The position numbers and the translations under genes were made by a program. DNA of 64,000 nucleotides from an uncultured Clostridia bacterium (GTDB lineage: Bacteria > Bacillota > Clostridia > Christensenellales > Borkfalkiaceae), in NCBI GenBank assembly GCA_934271265.1, contig CAKQRE010000026.1:62001-126000 (forward strand), written 5' to 3'. This document shows positions 50,220-58,127 of the stretch, piece after piece. Under the pieces are notes generated by a model. It had not been told where the DNA came from. It saw only the letters and a program-made list of their open reading frames with translations, and made no database searches. Numbering within the stretch: the first letter of the stretch is position 1; each line of letters opens with the position of its first letter.

Positions 50220-51449
50220 ATGAAATTCGTGAAATTAAGCGACTTTGTAGCGGCGGATTCCGATGTGATAAACGGCGGAGGAACAAATTGTACGGAAAAA
50301 ATCCAGACCGTGCTCGATATGGCGAAAGAGGGCGGCGGGCTCTTCGTAACGGTGGACGGCGGGTTTTTAACCGGAACTCTTACGGTTTATTCGCATACAA
50401 CGCTCTTTTGTCCGAACGAGGCTTGCGGTTTTTACCTGAAGGATGATACGAACGCTCCGCTGATAAGGAACGCGCATTTTTCGCAAGGCGAACGAGAAGA
50501 CAGGGATATATCTCTGATAGGGGGAACGTATAATTTTAATTGCAGACATCAGCTTCACGATACGGGAGAGATCGACAGTGACGATCCGGTAATAAGGTTT
50601 ACCCATTCCTGGGTTTTCGGTATGATGTTTTACGGCGTGTATTCGCTTAAGGTGCAGGGCGCGGTGTTCAGAAATCAGCGCACTTTCGCATTCGTTTGCG
50701 GAAATGCGGAACAGGTGGCGATGGAAAATATCCGGATCGATCTGCCGGATATTATGAACGCGCAGAATCAGGACGGGCTTCATTTTTTCGGACCGTCAAA
50801 AAATATTGTTCTGCGTAACATAAGCGGCACTGCGGGCGATGATTTTATTGCGCTTGCATCCGATGAATTCGACGCAAAGTCTTATATAACCGACGTGCTT
50901 ATCGACGGCGTTCATTTAAATAATTCCGATCAGGGAATAAGGCTGTTGTGCAGGGGAAAGGGGTTGCTCGACCGCATTATCATAAGAAACGTTACGGGAA
51001 CTTACAAGTGCTTCGGATTTTATATCAATCCGTGGGCGTCGCCCGAGTACAAAGAAGGCGAACGATACGGCAATTACGGTTCCGTTACGATAGAAAACGT
51101 AGATTTAAAGCAAACGGAACTGAAATATCCGTACACAAAGGCGTTTTTGTTCCGGCTGGGCGGTATCATAGATACCGTAAAGATATCCGGCGTAAATTAC
51201 GTGAATGCCGCGGGAGAAGCCGATTTTATGCAGATAGGCGGCGATTACACGTTTTTCGACGAAAGGGAAGGAGATTACAAGACAACGATCGGAAATCTTC
51301 TCGTAGAGAACGTTACCGTGTCTTCGGACTTTCCTACGGGCGGAATCGTGGTCAGATCCTGCGAGATAGACAATATGACGGTGAAAAACGCAAATGCGGA
51401 AATAGAAAATCTGAACGGAACGATCAAAAATTTGAAAGTAAAACAGTAG
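50220..51449 (+). CDS. Glycoside hydrolase family 28-like parallel beta-helix protein
   Basis: This 409-residue protein has the polygalacturonase-type beta-helix. Family 28 catalytic-type blocks are visible: NQDGLHFFG (in place of NTDG), AGDDFIAL (the Asp pair), and SDQGIRLLCRG in place of the usual G-H-G and R-I-K elements. The last two are not fully kept, so the specificity may differ from polygalacturonase. No signal peptide is seen, so it is likely cytoplasmic and acts on imported oligosaccharides, perhaps on uronic acids or rhamnose-type linkages. AAGGAG lies before the ATG. It follows the cluster B terminator, so read-through or its own promoter in the 109-base gap would be needed. Confidence 0.85.
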   Translation: MKFVKLSDFVAADSDVINGGGTNCTEKIQTVLDMAKEGGGLFVTVDGGFLTGTLTVYSHTTLFCPNEACGFYLKDDTNAPLIRNAHFSQGEREDRDISLIGGTYNFNCRHQLHDTGEIDSDDPVIRFTHSWVFGMMFYGVYSLKVQGAVFRNQRTFAFVCGNAEQVAMENIRIDLPDIMNAQNQDGLHFFGPSKNIVLRNISGTAGDDFIALASDEFDAKSYITDVLIDGVHLNNSDQGIRLLCRGKGLLDRIIIRNVTGTYKCFGFYINPWASPEYKEGERYGNYGSVTIENVDLKQTELKYPYTKAFLFRLGGIIDTVKISGVNYVNAAGEADFMQIGGDYTFFDEREGDYKTTIGNLLVENVTVSSDFPTGGIVVRSCEIDNMTVKNANAEIENLNGTIKNLKVKQ

Positions 51450-51529
51450 CAGGTAAACGACTTTCCGTTACCACGTTTGTACTGTTCGGAATGCAAATAG
51501 CGGAACAAGTTTTGTTACGCGGATACGAT

Positions 51530-51558
51530 AAGGTAATTAGCGATGACGAATGCTAAGC
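51530..51558 (+). repeat. 29-base inverted repeat, left copy
   Basis: Begins AAGGTAATTAGCGATGACGA. The opposite-strand copy at 53931-53959 differs at three positions. The two copies bracket 2.4 kb holding the tRNA, its structured element, the exonuclease gene and the MFS gene. Confidence 0.7.
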
Positions 51559-51562
51559 ATAG

Positions 51563-51609
51563 AAAAAAATAATACGAACGCCGAATTTACGGTGTTCGTA
51601 TTATTTTTT
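51563..51609. terminator. Bidirectional terminator next to a tRNA 3' end copy
   Basis: A long stem of AATAATACGAAC-CCG and CGG-GTTCGTATTATT with A- and T-runs on both sides. It directly adjoins the distal copy of the tRNA-Gln 3' end at 51611. Confidence 0.8.
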
Positions 51610-51610
51610 C

Positions 51611-51631
51611 TTGGCTGGGGTAGAGAGATTT
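51611..51631. repeat. Distal direct-repeat copy of the tRNA-Gln 3' end
   Basis: 21 bases identical to 51817-51837, which cover the tRNA 3' end and its acceptor and T-arm. The offset is 206 bases, same orientation. Confidence 0.85.
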
Positions 51632-51783
51632 TCCTCTTGATATTTGCAAAGCAAATTCTGAAAGTTAAGCCGATGCTTTGCAAATATCTTCGGTCATCGC
51701 TAAAAACAGTCCGCAGGACTGTTTTTCCGCCTGACGGCGTCGCTCTTAGTTCAAATCTCTCTTTAACCGCTTCGCAAGTAAAA
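51632..51783. other. Gene-free multi-hairpin element beside tRNA-Gln
   Basis: This stretch has no plausible gene but strong structure. Stem A: GATATTTGCAAAGCA (51639-51653) pairs perfectly with TGCTTTGCAAATATC (51674-51688). Stem B: AAAAACAGTCC (51702-51712) pairs perfectly with GGACTGTTTTT (51716-51726) around GCA. Stem C: CGCC (51728-51731) with GGCG (51736-51739). AGTTCAAATCTCTCT at 51748-51762 is an inverted copy of the tRNA T-arm region (51828-51842), and part of it can also pair with the distal 3' end copy to close a junction around A-C. It could be a structured RNA, or a small non-coding mobile element that uses the tRNA end. Confidence 0.65.
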
Positions 51784-51815
51784 CAAAAAGAACAGGCAGA
51801 AACCTGTTCTTTTTG
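51784..51815. terminator. Terminator of tRNA-Gln
   Basis: Perfect arms CAAAAAGAACAGG and CCTGTTCTTTTTG with a 6-base loop, directly after the tRNA 3' end on the minus strand. Confidence 0.85.
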
Positions 51816-51817
51816 TT

Positions 51818-51892
51818 TGGCTGGGGTAGAGAGATTTGAACTCCCGAGTGACGGAGTCAGAGTCCGTAGCCTTACCGCTTGGCGATACCCCA
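51818..51892 (-). tRNA. trnQ: tRNA-Gln (anticodon CTG)
   Basis: On the minus strand a full 75-base cloverleaf is seen with an encoded CCA end. The acceptor TGGGGTA pairs with TACCCCA. The D-arm is GCCAAGCGGTAAGGC. The anticodon stem is ACGGA/TCCGT with loop CTCTGAC, giving anticodon CTG for Gln. The T-arm contains GTTCAAATC. A terminator follows, and its 3' 20 or so bases are duplicated 206 bases away. Confidence 0.93.
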
Positions 51893-51991
51893 ATGGATAT
51901 AATATTCGCTTTCCGGTCGGAAAACCGGAAACAGAATTTTAAGTGGCGCAACAAATGCTTCCGCACTTGCCCCTCACGAGTATATATTATA

Positions 51992-52609
51992 CTACAATGT
52001 GTCTGCGGTTTGCAAGTGTTTTGAGGCGATTTCTTCTAAATTTTCGAATTTTTTTATCCCCTCCCGGAAGCAAAGGAAAAGAGCGGCGGTATCGAAACGA
52101 GCGTCGTGGGCATTCAAAGCAGATTCGCCGAAATAACGACCGGTTGCCCGCGTTACGTCGTAAGGGTACACGTCGAGAAATTCACACATTTCCGAAAGCT
52201 TCGGGTATTTATATCCTTTGTGGCTCGAACGTTCGAGTTTCATGATCGGCGTAAAAAACTTCATCGTGTCGAACTCTTCGCGATAGCGGAAAACTCTGTC
52301 CGAATAGTGAAATTCGGCGATCAGAAAGCCGATATCGAACTTTACGTTGTGTCCGACGATCAGATCGGCGGAAGAAAAATCGTCGAAGATCTCGTCTTCG
52401 CGACAAGAAAACGTTTCCCCGCCGGATAAAACGGAGAGAGATTCGACGGTAAATCCGTGTACCGCCGTAGCGGAGGGTTCGATATAGTCTACGCCGAAGA
52501 AGAAATTTTTGCTTTTCACGCTATCCCCTCCGTTCCATAGCAGATAGGAAAGCTGAATGATCCGTCCGGGTAATAAACCCGTCGTTTCCGTGTCAAAAAA
52601 AAGTATCAT
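51992..52609 (-). CDS. DnaQ-type 3'-5' exonuclease (DNA polymerase III epsilon-like)
   Basis: This 205-residue protein has the DEDDh exonuclease fold. Motif I is FFDTETTG (Asp and Glu), motif II is VGHNVKFDIGFL, and motif III is the NAHDARFDTAAL region with His and Asp. No other domain is attached, so it is a stand-alone exonuclease of the type used in proofreading or in DNA and RNA turnover. It is transcribed towards the tRNA on the minus strand, 95 bases downstream of the MFS gene stop. It sits inside the 2.4 kb bracketed by the 29-base inverted repeats. Confidence 0.9.
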   Translation of the reverse strand: MILFFDTETTGLLPGRIIQLSYLLWNGGDSVKSKNFFFGVDYIEPSATAVHGFTVESLSVLSGGETFSCREDEIFDDFSSADLIVGHNVKFDIGFLIAEFHYSDRVFRYREEFDTMKFFTPIMKLERSSHKGYKYPKLSEMCEFLDVYPYDVTRATGRYFGESALNAHDARFDTAALFLCFREGIKKFENLEEIASKHLQTADTL

Positions 52610-52704
52610 AAAGGATCCTTTTTATCTGTATTCGTATCCGATCGGGAAGTCAATGCCCGATCTTTCTTGTGTAATTAAATAATACAAAAAGCTCGTTAAT
52701 CGCC

Positions 52705-53874
52705 TTATTCCGCGGTTTTTTTGGTTGAAAGCAAAATTCCGAGAAAGATCAGAGCGGGGAAGATCGCGGAAACGCCGAGCCCGATGCGGATATCGTCCGA
52801 GATCAGCCCTACGAGCGTGGGACCGAGGGTGCAACCGACGTCTCCCGCGAGGGCAAGCATGCCGAACATCTTTGTTCCGCCCTTGGTGAATTTCTTCCCC
52901 GCGAGCGAGTAGATCCCGGGCCACATGATCCCGACGAAGAATCCGCCGCAGGCGATCCCGACCAAGGAAAGACGCGGCAGGGGAGAAAGAGAAGTGAGCA
53001 AATAAGCGGCAAGCAGAAAAACGGAGAAAACGGCGATCGTTTTCTTCAGATCGATCTTGTCGCCCAGAATGCCGTACAGCGTACGGGAAACCGCCATGCC
53101 GAGTGCGAACAGACAGGTTCCGAAAATATCGCCGACGGTTTTGTTCGGAAGGGAAAGCCCGATCTCGGCAAAGTATGAAGCCCACTGGGCGATCGCCTGT
53201 TCCGCCGCGCCTGCCGCAGTCATCAGGATCAGAAAGACGAAAAACCCTTTCATGCGGAAAATGGAACGGTAAGAGGCGGGGTCTTCGTCTCCTTCGAGCG
53301 ATTCGATCGGACAGATCGAAAAGGAAACGGCGTTTAATGCCGGCAGGATCGCAAGCAGCATCGGGAGAAAACGCCATGCGGCGATGCCGATCGTGTTGAA
53401 ATACAGGGTGGAGAGAAGTACGACGAGAATGTGTCCCCAGCAATAAAAGGAATGCAGCATGCACATCGCTCCCGATTTATTGCTTAACGGAAGGGCTTCT
53501 ACAAGGGGGCTTAAGACAACCTCGATAAACCCGCCGCCGATCGCCGTGAATAAGGTGGAGATCAGTATGCCCGCATAGGGATGGATGATAAAGGGAAGCG
53601 TGCCGAGAAATATAAGTCCGACGGCGGAAAATAAATGCGCGACAACCGCGCTTCTGCGATAGCCGAATTTCAGGGCGATCGTCGCCGATTGCGAATCTAC
53701 AAGGATCTGTATTCCGAAATTCAGAAAGACGATCAGGGAGAGTTTTGCCGGCGAAAGGGAAAACTGCGTGGCGAATTGCACGAAGAGCAAAGGAGATAAA
53801 TTGTTTACGATCGCCTGGATGATATAGCCGATATAACAGGTGGTAACCGTAAAACCGTAACGTTTCTTAACCAT
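52705..53874 (-). CDS. Major facilitator superfamily transporter
   Basis: This 389-residue membrane protein has about 12 hydrophobic segments and the general layout of sugar or metabolite MFS carriers. A charged central loop near residue 205 (PIESLEGDEDPASY) separates the two halves. No family-specific motif lets me name the substrate. The ATG at 53874 has no clear ribosome site. It may form a unit with the exonuclease gene 95 bases downstream. In this setting it could move a sugar from the glycan clusters, but this is only a guess. Confidence 0.85.
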   Translation of the reverse strand: MVKKRYGFTVTTCYIGYIIQAIVNNLSPLLFVQFATQFSLSPAKLSLIVFLNFGIQILVDSQSATIALKFGYRRSAVVAHLFSAVGLIFLGTLPFIIHPYAGILISTLFTAIGGGFIEVVLSPLVEALPLSNKSGAMCMLHSFYCWGHILVVLLSTLYFNTIGIAAWRFLPMLLAILPALNAVSFSICPIESLEGDEDPASYRSIFRMKGFFVFLILMTAAGAAEQAIAQWASYFAEIGLSLPNKTVGDIFGTCLFALGMAVSRTLYGILGDKIDLKKTIAVFSVFLLAAYLLTSLSPLPRLSLVGIACGGFFVGIMWPGIYSLAGKKFTKGGTKMFGMLALAGDVGCTLGPTLVGLISDDIRIGLGVSAIFPALIFLGILLSTKKTAE

Positions 53875-53930
53875 AATACGGTTATTTTAACATACTTATT
53901 CCAAAAAGGCAAACGAAAATCGCCCGGTAG

Positions 53931-53959
53931 GCTTAGAATTCGTTATCACTAATTACCTT
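53931..53959 (-). repeat. 29-base inverted repeat, right copy
   Basis: Opposite-strand copy of 51530-51558 with 26 of 29 positions matching. The gene-free stretch 53875-54364 that contains it shows a few small hairpins such as GCTC-TTTGAG-GAGC near 54054, but no convincing gene. Confidence 0.7.
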
Positions 53960-54364
53960 AAAGGTTTTTCCGCCCTTTTCAGCGATTTCTCTGTTGACGT
54001 ACGGAAAGTACTATCGATTTCGAGATCGGGAAAAATCATCAAAAAAATAAGCTCTTTGAGGAGCAAATCGATTTTTCGCCTTAAAAATAGTCAGTTATGA
54101 CAAATGACAAGCCTATGATTTTTTCCGTGTTTTCCGACGGAAAGGGGAAGGAACCGGGAAAATCGGTCGCCGGAATTTAATTTCCGTGTTTTGACGATTA
54201 TTTTTTTGCTTTTTCCGGCATAGGATAAAGCAGAGACGTCTATGTCTTCGGGTCGGGTTTTCAGAAAAACGAGCCGGGGCGAGGTTTGTCGGGCTGACGG
54301 GAAAACCGATATCGGAAAGATAGGCGGCTTCTACATTTTTCTACAATTAGTCCGAAAAACAGCC

Positions 54365-54393
54365 TTGATTTTTGAGAAAAAATATATTATAAT
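54365..54393 (+). promoter_or_regulatory. Promoter very close to the deacetylase start
   Basis: TTGATT (54365-54370), 17 bases, TATAAT (54388-54393). The GTG start at 54408 is only 15 bases after the -10 box, so the transcript from here would have almost no leader. GGAG lies at 54395-54398, before the expected transcription start. Confidence 0.55.
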
Positions 54394-54407
54394 CGGAGTG
54401 TAAACAG

Positions 54408-55169
54408 GTGGCAGGGAAAAAACGAATCGGTGTGCTTGCCGTTTTGCTTGCGGCGATCGCGGTGCTTTATGCGGCGGCGGGAAATACGAACGCCGCATCC
54501 GTCTATACGTTTGCGACGAACAAAAAGCAATTGCCCGTATATCGTGTGGATCGCGACGATAACAAGATCGCGATTTCGTTCGACTGCGCCTGGGGAACGG
54601 AACATACGGAAGCGATTCTCGACGCCATGGAGTTTTACGGGGTGAGATGCACTTTTTTCGCGGTGAGTTTCTGGGCGGAAAAGTACCCGGAAACGGTGAA
54701 AGAGATCCTTTCCCGCGGACATGAAATCGGCACTCATTCCGCCACCCATTCCCACATGAACAAACTAACGGCAACGCAGATCGAGGAAGAGCTCGAAACG
54801 TCTGCCGCACTGATCGAAAAGATCGGCGGAAAGAAGGTAACGCTTTTTCGCCCGCCGTTCGGAGAATACAACGACAGGTTGGTAGAGACCGCACGCGGAA
54901 TGGGATTGCAGGTCGTGCAGTGGGATGTGGACAGTCTGGACTGGAAAAATCTTTCTGCCGAGAAGATCGCGTCGCGCGTGATCGGAAAAACGAGATCCGG
55001 TTCGATCATTCTGTGTCATAACAACGGGTTGCACACGGCGGAAAGTCTGCCGCTGATTTTTTCGGCACTGAAAGAAAAGGGATTCGAATTTGTTCCGGTC
55101 GGGGAATTGATCTATCGGGAAAACTATGAGATCCGAAGGGACGGGACACAGATAAAAAGCGGCGAATAA
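54408..55169 (+). CDS. Polysaccharide deacetylase, PdaB-like
   Basis: This 253-residue NodB-type deacetylase has an N-terminal signal or membrane anchor (residues 7-30). The catalytic and metal-binding motifs are ISFDCAWG (Asp pair region), HEIGTHSATHSH (His pair), RPPFGEYN and the late LCHNNG His motif. In size and layout it resembles PdaB, which Clostridia and Bacilli use during sporulation, although other peptidoglycan deacetylases look alike. The start is a GTG with GGAG 10 bases upstream. Neighbouring SSB-like and sporulation genes agree with a role in the cell envelope or spore. Confidence 0.88.
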   Translation: MAGKKRIGVLAVLLAAIAVLYAAAGNTNAASVYTFATNKKQLPVYRVDRDDNKIAISFDCAWGTEHTEAILDAMEFYGVRCTFFAVSFWAEKYPETVKEILSRGHEIGTHSATHSHMNKLTATQIEEELETSAALIEKIGGKKVTLFRPPFGEYNDRLVETARGMGLQVVQWDVDSLDWKNLSAEKIASRVIGKTRSGSIILCHNNGLHTAESLPLIFSALKEKGFEFVPVGELIYRENYEIRRDGTQIKSGE

Positions 55170-55178
55170 GTCGATTAT
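55165..55178 (+). repeat. Dispersed TAAGTCGATTA motif, copy 4
   Basis: AATAAGTCGATTAT overlaps the stop codon of the deacetylase gene. It belongs to the set described at 7261-7274. Confidence 0.6.
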
Positions 55179-55285
55179 CGATAAAAATGAAGGGGTAACG
55201 GGATCTCCCGGTTGTTCCGTCGGCTAAAAAAAATCGAAAGAAAACGCCGGAAAGGCGGATATAAATTACAGAGAGAGGGGAAATT

Positions 55286-55978
55286 ATGCAAACGCACGAA
55301 AAACAGAACAACAAAGTGTTTTTAAAGGGACAGATCGTGACCGAGGCGCGTTACTCGCACGAGGTTTACGGCGAAGGGTTTTACGAGATGGACGTTCTCG
55401 TGAAAAGGCTTTCCGGTCAGGGCGACGTTCTGCCCGTAACGATATCCGAACGGCTGATCGAAAGCAATCGGCTTACCGTCGGCTCGGAAATCAGCGCGGT
55501 CGGTCAGTTCCGCAGTTACAATAAACTGGTGGAAGGGAAAAGCAAACTGATGCTCACCGTGTTTGTCCGCGATCTTGTGGACGGAGCGGAAGCAAAGAAT
55601 CCGAATGCGATCGTTTTGTCCGGTTATATCTGTAAGCCGCCCGTGTACCGTACGACCCCTTTTAGCCGGGAGATCGCCGATATCCTGATCGCCGTGAACC
55701 GTGCGTACAACAAATCCGATTATATTCCGTGCATTGCCTGGGGGAGAAACGCAAGGTTTGTCAAGAACCTCGAGGTGGGTGAAAAAATCGCCATTTCGGG
55801 AAGGATCCAGAGCCGTGAATACACAAAACGTATCTCGGAAACGGAGACGAGAACAATGACGGCATACGAGGTGTCCGTCTGCAAACTTGCCGCATACGAA
55901 AATGCCGACGAGTTCGACGTGGATGCGGAATTCGGCATGAATTTCGAAGGGGATACTTTAAATATCGAAAATTTCTGA
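55286..55978 (+). CDS. Single-stranded DNA-binding-like protein with two OB folds
   Basis: This 230-residue protein has two OB-fold halves. The first (about 1-100) has VFLKGQIVTEARYSHEVYGEGFYEMDVLVKR. The second (about 110-225) has the SSB-like IVLSGYICKPPVYRTTP-type segment with FSREIADILIAVNRAYNKSDYIPCIAWGRNA, close to the SSB pattern. Clostridia often carry this type beside the main SSB; it lacks the acidic DDDIPF tail of true SSB. A GAGAGGGG site lies before the ATG. It stands alone between the deacetylase and a terminator. Its function in DNA binding is likely but the specific role is not known. Confidence 0.85.
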   Translation: MQTHEKQNNKVFLKGQIVTEARYSHEVYGEGFYEMDVLVKRLSGQGDVLPVTISERLIESNRLTVGSEISAVGQFRSYNKLVEGKSKLMLTVFVRDLVDGAEAKNPNAIVLSGYICKPPVYRTTPFSREIADILIAVNRAYNKSDYIPCIAWGRNARFVKNLEVGEKIAISGRIQSREYTKRISETETRTMTAYEVSVCKLAAYENADEFDVDAEFGMNFEGDTLNIENF

Positions 55979-56065
55979 GAACGTCTGCGCCGGCAGGGGA
56001 TAAGCGGTCGGTAAACATAAAGCAGCTTAATATCTCCTTAGGGAGATTTAAGGATAAAGGGGGGA

Positions 56066-56098
56066 TTCCCGCGGCAATACGCCGCGGGAAATTTTTTT
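56066..56098 (+). terminator. Terminator after the SSB-like gene
   Basis: Perfect arms TTCCCGCGGC and GCCGCGGGAA with a 5-base loop, followed by ATTTTTTT. A smaller ATCTCC/GGGAGAT hairpin precedes it near 56032-56048. Confidence 0.92.
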
Positions 56099-56176
56099 GG
56101 TTTCGTAATAATTATCAAAGGCTTCCGAGGTTTTATATAAATATATGTTTTTATCGTGACAAATCTCCGTAAAAAC

Positions 56177-56205
56177 TTGCGGAGGAGTATTTTTTATGTT
56201 ATAAT
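56177..56205 (+). promoter_or_regulatory. Promoter of the zinc-ribbon protein gene
   Basis: TTGCGG (56177-56182), 17 bases, TATAAT (56200-56205). The -35 overlaps a CTCCG/CGGAG hairpin. Confidence 0.55.
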
Positions 56206-56276
56206 ATAATCGGTTTTATAGTTATCGGTGGTATTCCGACGGAAATGATAACCGCTGACGAAGAAGGAGGAAAATT

Positions 56277-57515
56277 TTGGCAGATAAGATGAAATGCCCG
56301 ATATGCGGAGAGGAAACGGCTTCTTTTATGGGGCGTTACAGAAACGACGGTCTTTGTAAAAAACACGCTTATGAATTAAAAAACGGAACGCTTATCGCAT
56401 GCGATAAATGCGGAGGCTGGCATAATGCCGATCGTCCGTGCAAATGTGAAAAACAGGCAGTCGCCTCGGATAAATCATTTCCGAAATATACAAAATGCGT
56501 TGCATGCGGCGGGCAGACATCCGGATATGCGTTTTGCTTTAACTGTTATAAAAAATACAGTGACGAAGAGAGAAAACGGATGCTCTCCGGAAAAGTTTCC
56601 GATGCTACGAGGTCTGTTGCGGACAAGGTAAAGATTCCAACGGAGAATGAAAAAACTGTCGCAAAAACAAGTGCGGTCTTTCTTCGTGATAAGGATAAAC
56701 CCGTTGCCGGGAGACAGGATCCCGATGTAAAGAAAAGGGATACGGACAATATTCCGATTGAACAACAAAAGCAGGCGGACGGGAAATGCATCGTCTGCGG
56801 TGCCGACTCGCCGAACGGTTCGTTATGCCGCAGTTGCTACTACGAAATGTTGGATTTCAAAGACACTTTCGATAAAAATGCAAAGGTGTTTGAGCTGAAA
56901 GATTATTATTTTAACTTAAGATCGAACATCTATCGGATGAAGAATTTCGATTATGTGAAATCTAACTGTAATAAACTGATGGCTTTATCTGTCCTGACGA
57001 AAGATCTTTATGATGAGCAGTCCCTGACGGATCGGATTGTTTCGGATATTAAAGATATTATTGCAATCAAGGCTCCGAAGGAAGAACAGAAGAGTTCGGA
57101 ATATACGAAAATTCAGGATTCCAGAAAAGAGGAAGTTGCGCGTACCGCGGACGGACACTATGTAAAAAGCCATCCGGAAAGCGTGATAGACGATATTCTG
57201 TACGATTTAAGGATCGTTCATTGTTACGAAAAGAAAGTGCCGATCAGTGCCGACGAACAGGCGATGACGGCTGATTGGTTTATCCCCGTTACGGACGGTA
57301 GACACGGAATTTATATCGAATATTGGGGGATGAACACGAAGGAATATCTTGAAAATAAAGAGAGAAAGAAGAAATCTTATAAAGAACACGATATTCCTTT
57401 GATCGAGATAGAAAAAGACGAATATAAAGATCGTCGCGGGTTGGAAGATCGTCTGATATCGGAAATGAACGCCATGGCATACAAGTATTTCCGCGTTACC
57501 GATTTTATCAGATAA
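56277..57515 (+). CDS. Multi-zinc-ribbon protein with possible C-terminal PD-(D/E)XK nuclease-like domain, unknown function
   Basis: I do not recognise this 412-residue protein. The N-terminal half has at least four treble-clef or ribbon-like Cys clusters: CPIC at 7-10, CDKCGG, CVACGGQTSGYAFCFNCY and CIVCGADSPNGSLCRSCYYE. They are separated by a charged linker. A helical region follows (about 190-290). The last 85 residues have the pattern Asp333 (ADWFIPV), a beta turn, Glu348 (IYIEYWG), then a Lys-rich helix and PLIEIEKDE, which resembles Vsr/DUF559-type nuclease folds. The start is a TTG fixed by a strong AAGGAGG. It is next to an SSB-like gene. A DNA-binding nuclease is plausible but not shown. 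Confidence 0.7.
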   Translation: MADKMKCPICGEETASFMGRYRNDGLCKKHAYELKNGTLIACDKCGGWHNADRPCKCEKQAVASDKSFPKYTKCVACGGQTSGYAFCFNCYKKYSDEERKRMLSGKVSDATRSVADKVKIPTENEKTVAKTSAVFLRDKDKPVAGRQDPDVKKRDTDNIPIEQQKQADGKCIVCGADSPNGSLCRSCYYEMLDFKDTFDKNAKVFELKDYYFNLRSNIYRMKNFDYVKSNCNKLMALSVLTKDLYDEQSLTDRIVSDIKDIIAIKAPKEEQKSSEYTKIQDSRKEEVARTADGHYVKSHPESVIDDILYDLRIVHCYEKKVPISADEQAMTADWFIPVTDGRHGIYIEYWGMNTKEYLENKERKKKSYKEHDIPLIEIEKDEYKDRRGLEDRLISEMNAMAYKYFRVTDFIR

Positions 57516-57591
57516 AATGCTCCTGCGCGTTGTATCGCTTACCGGCGGGAAAAGGATTGCATGATAATAAAAAAACGGGAGAGTAAAACAG

Positions 57592-58080
57592 ATGAAAAGA
57601 AAAATGATCGCTCTTTTATTGGTTACAATGCTTTGTATGGTGTGTTCTTCCTGTTCGGGGAACTTTTTATTGCGGATATTAAATAGTTCTTCGCCGTTGC
57701 CTTATCGGGAGAGATTGAAAAACGATTGGGACATTGCGTTGCCGGATTCTGCTAAACAGATTTTCGGTTGCGAAAATCTGGGAATGTCAGACGGAATCAG
57801 TTATTATGTATATGATATCAATAAAGAAGAGCTGAAACAGAATTATACGGAAGCGGACACGGAGAAAATCTCCGGAGAAATCGAGAATCTGTGCAGGTTA
57901 ATTACCGATTACGACGAAACTTATGCCGTTAACTGGTCGCATAATTTGGATGTTTGCATCATTTCGAAAAACGAAATGCCGAAGAAAAACAGCGTAGAAG
58001 AGATCTCCTATTATGATAATCTCTATCTGGTCTACGATAACGATTTGCAGAGATTGCATGTGATCGATTCTCAGATCTGA
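57592..58080 (+). CDS. Small lipoprotein, unknown function
   Basis: This 162-residue protein has a lipoprotein signal with candidate lipid-modified cysteines at 18 and 21 (MVCSSCSGN). The mature part is polar and Tyr- and Glu-rich, without a motif I recognise. GGGAGAG lies eight bases before the ATG. It is 76 bases after the zinc-ribbon gene and may be co-transcribed; a strong terminator follows it. Confidence 0.75.
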   Translation: MKRKMIALLLVTMLCMVCSSCSGNFLLRILNSSSPLPYRERLKNDWDIALPDSAKQIFGCENLGMSDGISYYVYDINKEELKQNYTEADTEKISGEIENLCRLITDYDETYAVNWSHNLDVCIISKNEMPKKNSVEEISYYDNLYLVYDNDLQRLHVIDSQI

Positions 58081-58086
58081 CAAACA

Positions 58087-58127
58087 AAAACACCCCGAAA
58101 CCGAATAAGATCGGTTTCGGGGCGTTT
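58087..58127. terminator. Bidirectional terminator
   Basis: Perfect arms CCCCGAAACCGA and TCGGTTTCGGGG with a 6-base loop, A-run on the left and GTTTT on the right, between the convergent lipoprotein and membrane-protein genes. Confidence 0.85.

Noticed and set aside
53875..54364. Possible small genes or RNA in the 490-base gap
   Set aside because: Only short hairpins and AT-rich sequence were seen; no start site, frame or known RNA pattern was convincing.
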